Shown here: positions 35,868 to 43,063 of the stretch, piece by piece
Numbering within the stretch: position 1 is the first letter of the stretch
Layout of the letters: the number at the start of each line of letters is the position of its first letter
DNA from: Sphingobacterium spiritivorum ATCC 33861
GTDB taxonomy: Bacteria > Bacteroidota > Bacteroidia > Sphingobacteriales > Sphingobacteriaceae
Direction of reading: 5' to 3'
Assembly (NCBI RefSeq): GCF_000143765.1
Contig: NZ_GL379771.1
Location: 1 to 64,000, forward strand
DNA: 64,000 nt
The notes under the pieces: generated by a model
What the model saw: the letters and a program-made list of their open reading frames with translations, nothing else
Databases searched by the model: none
Told to the model about the DNA's origin: nothing
Made by a program: the position numbers and the translations under genes

Positions 35868-37256
35868 ATGGCACTATATAATTTAACACTTCCCAAGATG
35901 GGAGAAAGTGTCTCCGAAGCTACAGTAACCAAGTGGCTGAAAGAACCAGGAGACAGGATCAGTGAGGATGAAGCTGTGGTAGAAGTTGCTACTGATAAAG
36001 TAGACTCTGATGTTCCGTCCCCGGTTTCGGGTATTTTAAAAGAGAAAAAAATCAGTGACGGAGAGATCGCTCAGGTTGGTCAGATCATCGCTGTCATTGA
36101 AATAGAAGGCGAAGGAGAAGGAGAAGAAACAACTGTTACTTCAGCGGAAGTAAATGAAGCAGAAGCCAATATGATCAATCCGACTCCTGTTAAAGATGAA
36201 GATATTATTGTACAAGAGATCCAACTCCCTGATTTGGAAATTCCGGGAGTAGATCAACTACCTGCCTCACCTGCAGCCCATAAGGAAGCGATTCACAATA
36301 ACATAAGATTTTATTCTCCTCTGGTTCGCAATATTGCTCAGGAAGAAGGTCTTTCCCAACAGGAACTGGACTCCATTCCCGGAACAGCCAGTGATGGCCG
36401 TGTGACTAAACAGGATGTGTTAAATTACCTGCAGCAACGCAGACAGACTGGTCAGTCAAATACAACTCCTGCTCCGGCCGGTACCTCAGCAGCAGCTAGC
36501 ACTGCACCAGATTCTTCTCCCACAAAAGCAATTGGTATTACAGCTGCCGGAGATGAGATTATAGAGATGGATCGTATGCGCAAACTGATTGCTGATCATA
36601 TGGTCAAAAGTGTGCAGACCTCTCCGCATGTATGTTCCTTTGTAGAGGCTGATGTGACAAATATGGTCAACTGGCGCAACAAAATTAAAGACAGTTACAA
36701 AAAACGTGAAGGTGAAAATATCACATTTACACCCTTGTTTATCGAAGCCATAAGCAAAGCTCTGAAAGACTTTCCGATGGTAAACGTTTCTATAGACGGA
36801 ACAAATATTATCAAAAGAAAGAATATCAATATCGGAATGGCAGCAGCCCTTCCCACAGGTAACCTGATTGTCCCTGTGATCAAAAATGCAGATCAGCTTA
36901 GTCTGGTCGGTCTAAGTAAAACTGTCAACGATCTGGCAGTCAGATCACGTGCAAACAAGTTGAAGCCGGATGACACACAAGGCGGTACATTTACATTTAC
37001 AAATATTGGTGCATTCGGTAACATAATGGGTACACCTATTATCAATCAGCCGCAGGCCGCTATTCTGGCTGTAGGTACCATTACGAAAAAACCTGCTGTC
37101 ATAGAGACTGAGTTTGGAGATATGATAGGTATACGCCATATCATGTACTTATCCATGTCTTATGATCACCGGGTGATAGACGGAGCTTTGGGCGGTACAT
37201 TCCTTAAGCGCGTTGCAGATTATCTGGAACAGTGGGATACTAACCGTGTGATCTGA
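35868..37256 (+). CDS. Dihydrolipoamide acyltransferase (E2) of a 2-oxoacid dehydrogenase
   Basis: A 462-residue E2 subunit. One lipoyl domain (about 2-78) carries the lipoylated Lys in EVATDKVDSDV (about residue 44). A Glu/Pro-rich linker follows. The peripheral subunit-binding domain is at about 145-188 (FYSPLVRNIAQEEGLSQQEL). The catalytic CAT domain (about 225-462) has the active-site His434 in YDHRVIDGALGG. One lipoyl domain and this sequence style suggest the branched-chain or general 2-oxoacid complex rather than SucB. E1 and E3 are not adjacent. The start is the first ATG, directly followed by the family N-terminus. Confidence 0.93.
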   Translation: MALYNLTLPKMGESVSEATVTKWLKEPGDRISEDEAVVEVATDKVDSDVPSPVSGILKEKKISDGEIAQVGQIIAVIEIEGEGEGEETTVTSAEVNEAEANMINPTPVKDEDIIVQEIQLPDLEIPGVDQLPASPAAHKEAIHNNIRFYSPLVRNIAQEEGLSQQELDSIPGTASDGRVTKQDVLNYLQQRRQTGQSNTTPAPAGTSAAASTAPDSSPTKAIGITAAGDEIIEMDRMRKLIADHMVKSVQTSPHVCSFVEADVTNMVNWRNKIKDSYKKREGENITFTPLFIEAISKALKDFPMVNVSIDGTNIIKRKNINIGMAAALPTGNLIVPVIKNADQLSLVGLSKTVNDLAVRSRANKLKPDDTQGGTFTFTNIGAFGNIMGTPIINQPQAAILAVGTITKKPAVIETEFGDMIGIRHIMYLSMSYDHRVIDGALGGTFLKRVADYLEQWDTNRVI

Positions 37257-37276
37257 TCAACGGTATATAAGTAAAA

Positions 37277-37317
37277 TTAAAAAGGCTTCTTTTCTGTACG
37301 AAAAGAAGCCTTTTTAA
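37277..37317. terminator. Bidirectional terminator between E2 and MATE genes
   Basis: An 18-bp perfect stem (37277-37294 with 37300-37317) around a 5-base loop, with A-rich and T-rich flanks, between convergent genes. Confidence 0.9.
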
Positions 37318-37338
37318 TTATCTGTCAGGGCATTAACC

Positions 37339-38709
37339 TTAATTGATAATATAAGTTGACGACATATGCCTTCCTATTACGGCTCTGTAGCGAGCATATA
37401 AAAGTAACGAGGAAGTCAATAAACCTAATGTCAATCCGTACCACACTCCTTTCACTCCCCAATCCAATACCACACCTAAAACATATCCGACAGGTAATCC
37501 GACAACCCAATACGCTATAAACGTAATAAAAGTCGGAACATTTACATCCCCCATACCTCTCAAGACCCCCAGACCAACCACTTGGGTACCATCAAACAAC
37601 TGAAATAATCCGGCGATGATCAGTAACTGGGAAGCAATAGCCACCACTGTTACATCATCAGTAATAAGGTAAGGAAGATACTTATTGAAAACAGCAAATA
37701 TAATCGCAGCCACAGACATAAAGATCAATACCAGATGATAGGATGATACCGCAAAACGCTGTAACCTGAAATAATTCTTATTCCCAAAACTATTACCCGT
37801 CTTGATCGTTGCTGCAGATGCTATACCGCTGGCCATCATATACGTCATAGCAGCCAGGGTAATAGCCACCTGATGTGAAGCCTGTGCGTCTGCACTTATC
37901 TTCCCGGCGATCAATGCAGCACCGGCAAAGGCTCCGATCTCAAAGACGTACTGCATCGCTACAGGAGCTCCGATTTTAAGAATGTTCCACAGTTTACCCT
38001 TATCCAGATAAGTCAGCCTGAAATGTCTGATATACGCTCTGAAAATAGAAGATTTCAACACATACAGAGCCATCACAATCATCATGAGGATACGGTCTGT
38101 TAATGTAGCAATACCCACACCTTTGATGCCCATAGGTTTGAAACCAAACATTCCCTTCACAAGAATAATAGCCAGAAGGATATTAAAAATATTTCCCCAG
38201 ATGGTAATATTCATGGCTTGCTTCGTAAATCCCAGTCCTTCTGCAAATTGTTTAAAAGTATTGAAAATCATTAGCGGGAAGATAGACAAACTCAATAAAA
38301 ACAAGTAAGGCTTTGCTTCTTTTACCACACGCGGATCCTGATCCAGATGCTCTACAGCATACATAGATCCGAAATAAACAAAGCAGAACAATAATGCTCC
38401 TGAAAGTGCATTCAGCCAAAAACTGTTAGACAACAGTCTGGCACATTCCTCCTTGTTGGAGCGACCGTTTTCCTGTGCAATCAAAGGAGTCAATCCATAT
38501 GCTATTCCCAGACCGATGACCAGTACAACCATAAATACGCTGTGTACAAGGGAAACAGCTGCCAACGGTATTTTGCCTGCAAAATGCCCGACAATAACAG
38601 TATCTGCAGTTTGTACCAGCGTATGTCCCAATTGGGAAACAACTACCGGACCGGCTAATAAAAATGTACTTAAATAGTACGGTTTGTACGATTTTAACCT
38701 ACCCAACAT
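37339..38709 (-). CDS. MATE-family multidrug/sodium antiporter (NorM-like)
   Basis: A multi-pass exporter of about 456 residues with twelve hydrophobic segments, of the NorM/MATE type, moving organic cations or drugs outward against Na+ or H+. Family phrases include QLGHTLVQTADTVIVGHFAGKIPLAAVSL and, in the second half, YVFEIGAFAGAALIAGKI. I start it at ATG 38709. The GTG at 38727 would add six residues but overlaps the likely -7 box (38727-38734), so the transcript starts after it. Confidence 0.92.
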   Translation of the reverse strand: MLGRLKSYKPYYLSTFLLAGPVVVSQLGHTLVQTADTVIVGHFAGKIPLAAVSLVHSVFMVVLVIGLGIAYGLTPLIAQENGRSNKEECARLLSNSFWLNALSGALLFCFVYFGSMYAVEHLDQDPRVVKEAKPYLFLLSLSIFPLMIFNTFKQFAEGLGFTKQAMNITIWGNIFNILLAIILVKGMFGFKPMGIKGVGIATLTDRILMMIVMALYVLKSSIFRAYIRHFRLTYLDKGKLWNILKIGAPVAMQYVFEIGAFAGAALIAGKISADAQASHQVAITLAAMTYMMASGIASAATIKTGNSFGNKNYFRLQRFAVSSYHLVLIFMSVAAIIFAVFNKYLPYLITDDVTVVAIASQLLIIAGLFQLFDGTQVVGLGVLRGMGDVNVPTFITFIAYWVVGLPVGYVLGVVLDWGVKGVWYGLTLGLLTSSLLLYARYRAVIGRHMSSTYIIN

Positions 38710-38726
38710 GTCTAAAAATTTTAGCA

Positions 38727-38734
38727 CAAAAATA
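38727..38734 (-). promoter_or_regulatory. Putative MATE gene -7 element
   Basis: Minus-strand TATTTTTG matches TAnnTTTG and lies 17 bases upstream of the ATG at 38709. It argues against the upstream GTG start. No -33 TTG at the expected distance was found. Confidence 0.5.
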
Positions 38735-38890
38735 GAAAAAGTTTAGATGGTATTGCGTCTTTAATTCGTCATATGTAAGTACCTGTTTTATAAAAATCAC
38801 ATAATAATTACAAAATCTTGTTGGCGATTACTATAATTTACACTTACCTTAGATTTACATATTAATATAACAAACAAAAAATCGTCAAAT

Positions 38891-39394
38891 ATGACACTAG
38901 CATTTTTAAACATTGGCACCCAGGAAATGATTCTGATAGTAATCGTTTTATTGTTGCTTTTTGGTGGTAAAAAACTTCCTGAATTAGCTCGTGGGTTAGG
39001 AAAAGGGATTCGTGAATTTAAAGATGCATCCGAAGGCATCAAACGTGAAATATCGGATCAGATCAATAATTTTGATAAGGATGTAGAAGAGAAGAAAATT
39101 GCTGAGACTCCTGCAGAACCTGTTACACAACAAACAGAAACGACGCAAACAGCCTCTACAGATTCTCCTGATCAGGAAAAAAAACTTCCTCAGTTTTCAG
39201 CTCCGGAAGGTACCTATCAGCATGAGCCGGGTCGTCAGCCTGACTATGATCCAAATGCAAACCATTACAACTACGGTTACAATGATCACTTTGCAAGTAA
39301 TCAACAGGCAGAAGTTTCCTCTGAAGAGCAGGCACATGCGGCCGCTTCTCCACAACCGTCTTCAGAAAATAAACCGGAACAGAAAGAAGCTTAA
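38891..39394 (+). CDS. tatA: Twin-arginine translocase subunit TatA with long acidic tail
   Basis: Forms the membrane pore-like part of the Tat pathway for exporting folded proteins. An N-terminal membrane helix (about 8-26) is followed by the hinge and amphipathic helix FGGKKLPELARGLGKGIREFKDASEGIK, diagnostic of TatA/TatE. The protein has 167 residues, longer than the usual 60-90. The extra tail (about 70-167) is rich in Gln, Thr, Glu, Pro and His and looks disordered. TatB and TatC genes are not present here. A terminator hairpin follows. Confidence 0.92.
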   Translation: MTLAFLNIGTQEMILIVIVLLLLFGGKKLPELARGLGKGIREFKDASEGIKREISDQINNFDKDVEEKKIAETPAEPVTQQTETTQTASTDSPDQEKKLPQFSAPEGTYQHEPGRQPDYDPNANHYNYGYNDHFASNQQAEVSSEEQAHAAASPQPSSENKPEQKEA

Positions 39395-39428
39395 TTATAT
39401 TCTTCTTATTTTTACAGCACAATATTAT

Positions 39429-39457
39429 AAAGCTGTTGGTTAATTCCAACAGCTTTT
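39429..39457 (+). terminator. Terminator of tatA
   Basis: An 11-bp stem AAAGCTGTTGG/CCAACAGCTTT with a 6-base loop, ending in a short T-run, 35 bases after tatA. Confidence 0.75.
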
Positions 39458-39484
39458 GATTTTCATATACTACAATATTCATTT

Positions 39485-41722
39485 ATGTCACACCAAATGG
39501 TTATTTCTAACGAACTGTCTATTAGTGACAGACAGGTTCGTACTACTATTGAATTATTAGATGAGGGTGCTACAGTACCGTTTATTGCCCGCTACCGTAA
39601 AGAGATGACCGGAAGTCTCGATGAAGTGCAGATCACAACCATCCGTGACAGAATCCAGCAATTAAGAGAACTGGAAAAACGTAAGGAAGCGGTTCTTAAA
39701 TCTATAACCGAACAGGGAAAATTAACTCCGGAACTGGAACAACAAATATTAGCTGCAGAGACGATGGCAAGTCTGGAAGACATTTACCTTCCATACAAAC
39801 CAAAACGTAAGACCCGCGCAAGTATAGCTCGTGAAAAAGGTCTTCAGCCTCTTGCTGATCAGATTCTGTTACAGGACGGCAAAGATTTCGAAACACTGGC
39901 AGCTTCCCTTATTGATGAAGAAAAAGGAGTGCAGAGTGTGGAAGATGCACTGGCAGGTGCACGGGATATTATTGCAGAAACCATCGCTGAAGATGCTAAT
40001 GTACGTGCCCGTTCACGAAAAATATTTTTAGAAAAGGGACAGTTTGTATCCAGAGTCGTTCCGGGGAAAGAAGAAGCTGCACAAAAGTATAAAGATTATT
40101 TCGAATGGTCAGAGTCTCTGAAAGACGCTCCTTCTCACCGTGTACTGGCTATGAGACGCGGAGAGAAAGAAGAACTGTTATATCTGGATATTGAAGTGGC
40201 TGAAGAAGAAGTCGTACCGGCTATCGATACACTTTATATTAAAGCAGCCAATCCTGCCGCTACACAGGTACGTATGGCTTTATTAGACAGCTACAAGCGA
40301 CTGCTAAAGCCATCTATGGAAACTGAAATACGTGTACTGACCAGACAGAGAGCGGATGAGGAGGCCATTAAAGTATTTGCAGATAATGTACGTCAGCTTT
40401 TATTAGCAGCGCCACTAGGGCAAAAACGCCTGTTGGCTATTGACCCCGGATTCCGTACAGGCTGTAAAACAGTTGTATTGGATGAGCAAGGTACTTTGCT
40501 GGAAAATACAGCTATATTCCCTCATACAGGAGCAGGTGCTGCAGCAGAAGCCGCAAAAACAGTTGAACATCTGGTCAAAAAATATGATATTCAGGCTATC
40601 GCTATAGGAAACGGAACTGCAGGCCGTGAGACAGAAGAATTTGTACGTAAGCTCAATATTCCCGACATCACTTTGGTTATGGTGAATGAAAGCGGAGCTT
40701 CTATTTATTCAGCATCTGAAACTGCCCGTGAAGAGTTCCCTGACCATGATGTCACCGTCAGGGGAGCGGTTTCTATAGGCCGTCGCCTAATGGATCCTCT
40801 GGCAGAATTAGTCAAAATCGATCCTAAATCCATTGGCGTAGGACAATACCAGCATGATGTAGATCAGAATAAACTGCAGACCGCATTAGATGACACCGTT
40901 ATCAGTTGTGTAAATGCTGTAGGTGTGGAACTAAACACAGCCTCTAAACAAATCCTGGCTTATGTATCCGGATTGGGTCCCTCTCTTGCACAACAGATCG
41001 TCAATTACAGAGTTGCAAATGGTGCTTTTAAATCCAGAAAAGAATTGAAAAAAGTACCTCGTCTGGGAGATAAAGCGTTCGAACAGGCCGCAGGATTCCT
41101 CCGGATCCGTAATGCTGAAAATCCACTGGATGCATCAGCGGTACATCCTGAACGCTACAGCGTAGTGGAAAAGATGGCCAAAGATCTGGGTAAGAATGTA
41201 TCCGATTTATTAACAAATGAGGAGTTGCGCAAATCCATTCCTTTGAAAGCATATGTGTCTGAAGAAGTCGGATTACCAACACTACAGGACATCTTATCTG
41301 AGTTGGCTAAACCCGGATTAGATCCGCGTGAAAAGTTTGAAGCATTTTCATTCACAGACGGCATCAACACGATTTCTGATCTTCGCATAGGAATGAAGTT
41401 GCCGGGTATTGTAACCAATATTACCAACTTCGGGGCTTTTGTAGATATCGGCGTTCACCAGGATGGATTAGTCCATCTGAGCCAGCTTGCAAACAGATTT
41501 GTGTCTGACCCGCATGAAGTTGTAAAAGTACAACAGCAGGTAATGGTAACGGTCACAGAGGTAGATGAAAAAAGGAACCGCATCGGCCTCTCTATGAAGA
41601 CGGAAGAAAAAGCTGCTCCAAGACCGAAGAAACGGGAACAAGCCGGACAACATAAACAACGCCAGCAACCGGAAACGGATATGGCAACCAAACTTGCCGC
41701 TCTTGCAAGTAAATTCAAATAA
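39485..41722 (+). CDS. tex: Tex-family S1 RNA-binding protein
   Basis: A 745-residue nucleic-acid-binding protein related to the transcription factor Spt6. Visible parts in order are the N-terminal Tex helical region (FIARYRKEMTGSLDEVQI, LEDIYLPYKPKRKTRASIAREKGL), the YqgF-like RNase H fold (LLAIDPGFRTGCKTVVLD, about 318), helix-hairpin-helix repeats (LAQQIVNYRVANGAFKSRKEL, about 500) and a C-terminal S1 domain (about 640-710, GMKLPGIVTNITNFGAFVDIG). The basic tail ends in ALASKFK. It is complete and a stand-alone gene. Confidence 0.96.
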   Translation: MSHQMVISNELSISDRQVRTTIELLDEGATVPFIARYRKEMTGSLDEVQITTIRDRIQQLRELEKRKEAVLKSITEQGKLTPELEQQILAAETMASLEDIYLPYKPKRKTRASIAREKGLQPLADQILLQDGKDFETLAASLIDEEKGVQSVEDALAGARDIIAETIAEDANVRARSRKIFLEKGQFVSRVVPGKEEAAQKYKDYFEWSESLKDAPSHRVLAMRRGEKEELLYLDIEVAEEEVVPAIDTLYIKAANPAATQVRMALLDSYKRLLKPSMETEIRVLTRQRADEEAIKVFADNVRQLLLAAPLGQKRLLAIDPGFRTGCKTVVLDEQGTLLENTAIFPHTGAGAAAEAAKTVEHLVKKYDIQAIAIGNGTAGRETEEFVRKLNIPDITLVMVNESGASIYSASETAREEFPDHDVTVRGAVSIGRRLMDPLAELVKIDPKSIGVGQYQHDVDQNKLQTALDDTVISCVNAVGVELNTASKQILAYVSGLGPSLAQQIVNYRVANGAFKSRKELKKVPRLGDKAFEQAAGFLRIRNAENPLDASAVHPERYSVVEKMAKDLGKNVSDLLTNEELRKSIPLKAYVSEEVGLPTLQDILSELAKPGLDPREKFEAFSFTDGINTISDLRIGMKLPGIVTNITNFGAFVDIGVHQDGLVHLSQLANRFVSDPHEVVKVQQQVMVTVTEVDEKRNRIGLSMKTEEKAAPRPKKREQAGQHKQRQQPETDMATKLAALASKFK

Positions 41723-41765
41723 CAAAAAGAAGGCACTCCGAAATACAGAGTGCCTTCTTTTTGTT
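41721..41765. terminator. Terminator of tex
   Basis: An 18-bp perfect stem (41721-41738 with 41748-41765) and a 9-base loop starting at the tex stop codon, with A-rich and T-rich arms. Confidence 0.88.
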
Positions 41766-42116
41766 ATTGGATAAACCAATTCCCTCTCCTTTTTAAGGAT
41801 ACAGTCAGGGAGAGGTTATAATGCTTATAATATAACCGCCCCGCCAGGAAACCCGAATCAACTTAAAATACTCAACAGCGTCATTTGGTGTCCCACCAAA
41901 TGATAAGGACGAAATTTTCATACTGTTGGTGAGGACACCTTCAGACGCGACAAAAAACACTTTATCTATGCTAATAGCTATCCTTCTCCATTTAAGGAAA
42001 CCCTGTTCTGACATGTCGGAAGGGTCATTGAGAGGTTTTGTAGTTTTATAATTAACTTCTCTGCCCTTCGGGCATCTCTCCTTTAAAAGGAGAGAAAAGT
42101 TATAACAAGGTTTCTA
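41766..42116. repeat. Palindrome-rich, gene-free spacer
   Basis: About 350 bases with no credible gene. It holds a perfect 10-bp inverted repeat with a 3-base spacer (41881-41903, TCATTTGGTG/CACCAAATGA). It also holds TGCCC-TTC-GGGCA (42062-42074) and, directly next, a TCTCTCCTTT/AAAGGAGAGA palindrome (42075-42095). A CCCTCTCCTTTTTAAGG stretch near 41782 resembles the last. This looks like a degenerate intergenic repeat (REP/BIME-like) or an old mobile-element scar. A 69-codon minus-strand ORF across it (41805-42014) has no start context and is probably spurious. Confidence 0.5.
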
Positions 42117-42245
42117 AAATAGAAATAGGGCTATCCAAAAAGATTGGATAGCCCTATTTCTATTTGATTTTATATGTATCTCCCTCCCTTACAGTATCAT
42201 TTCAGATATGCAATTCTCAAAGGGTTTGACTTGACTTTTTAGACA
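42117..42245. repeat. Left copy of inverted repeat element
   Basis: Two parts: a perfect 22-bp stem hairpin (42117-42138 with 42144-42165, loop AAAGA, centre GGGCTATCCAA), and a 36-base block at 42210-42245 with GGGTTTGACTTGAC and TTTTTAGACA. Both recur in the opposite orientation at 46253-46355. The two copies bracket the GLPGLI/outer-membrane receptor operon. It may be an insertion-sequence end or MITE remnant. The hairpin could also stop transcription arriving from the GLPGLI gene. Confidence 0.6.
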
Positions 42246-42257
42246 ACTATTTTTCTG

Positions 42258-43049
42258 CTATAGCAGGAAATAGTCAATCAGGTAGGTCACCAGATCTTTC
42301 GGCAAAAAGGTTTCTACCATCTGTCTGAATCTTGTTTCTACCTCTTTGCGCGGCATAACTTTATTTTTCTTTTTATCAAATACGGAAAGGTCAAAGGGAA
42401 CTGTATTTGAGAACTCCACTTTGCTGGCGAAATAAGAAACGTGATCATATGGTACGACTAAACCTAAAATCATTCCCGGAAGTCCGCTTATGGATTCGGG
42501 CCCTCCGCTTACGGGAATCTCATTTGTATAATAACCAATCACATACAGCGAATCCTGTGTCAATCCGTTTGCACGCCGGCATTCAAATCCGGCAATATCG
42601 CGATACTCATCCGTAATCTTCCATTTAATACGAAGTACAGAATCTTTGATAACCAGATTATCACCAAAAAAATCCTGGTAACGCTTATATTCCTTCGTCT
42701 TCAGATTCGTATAGACCGTACCGTCTCCCTTGATGGCGTGATTTTCCATAAATGAACTGGCGATTTCACTTATATCCGTCTTTACATATTCAAAAAGCGT
42801 TTCATCATTATTAAACTTCAGTGTATTTTTCAGAACAACATTGCCGGGCAATTTATTGGAGATCTGATCATACCAGTTCTTTGTCATCCCTTCAGCCTTT
42901 GCATACAATTGCTTTTTAAGCATGTTTTGAAGGTAAACAGTCTTATCGAATGTAATCGTCCCTGTCTTGGGGAACATTGTATATTGTGCAAAACCGGAGC
43001 GGGCAGATAAAGCAATACTTATAAAAAGAAAAATCTTAACTATTTTCAT
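42258..43049 (-). CDS. GLPGLI family protein
   Basis: A 263-residue exported protein of the GLPGLI family, named after a motif seen here as SGLPGMILGL (about residue 195). The signal peptide ends near residue 21 (GFAQ). The family is restricted to Bacteroidota, is often encoded beside outer-membrane beta-barrel/TonB-type receptors, and has no proven biochemical role. Here it lies 14 bases downstream of such a receptor gene on the same strand, so the two form an operon. It ends close to the left inverted repeat. Confidence 0.9.
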   Translation of the reverse strand: MKIVKIFLFISIALSARSGFAQYTMFPKTGTITFDKTVYLQNMLKKQLYAKAEGMTKNWYDQISNKLPGNVVLKNTLKFNNDETLFEYVKTDISEIASSFMENHAIKGDGTVYTNLKTKEYKRYQDFFGDNLVIKDSVLRIKWKITDEYRDIAGFECRRANGLTQDSLYVIGYYTNEIPVSGGPESISGLPGMILGLVVPYDHVSYFASKVEFSNTVPFDLSVFDKKKNKVMPRKEVETRFRQMVETFLPKDLVTYLIDYFLL

Positions 43050-43063
43050 GATTGATCGAATTC

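Noticed and set aside
38710..38727. GTG start of the MATE exporter at 38727
   Set aside because: It overlaps the -7 box, so the message would begin downstream of it; ATG 38709 is preferred.
41805..42014. 69-codon minus-strand ORF in the palindrome-rich spacer
   Set aside because: It crosses a perfect palindrome, has no start context or signal and probably translates an intergenic repeat.
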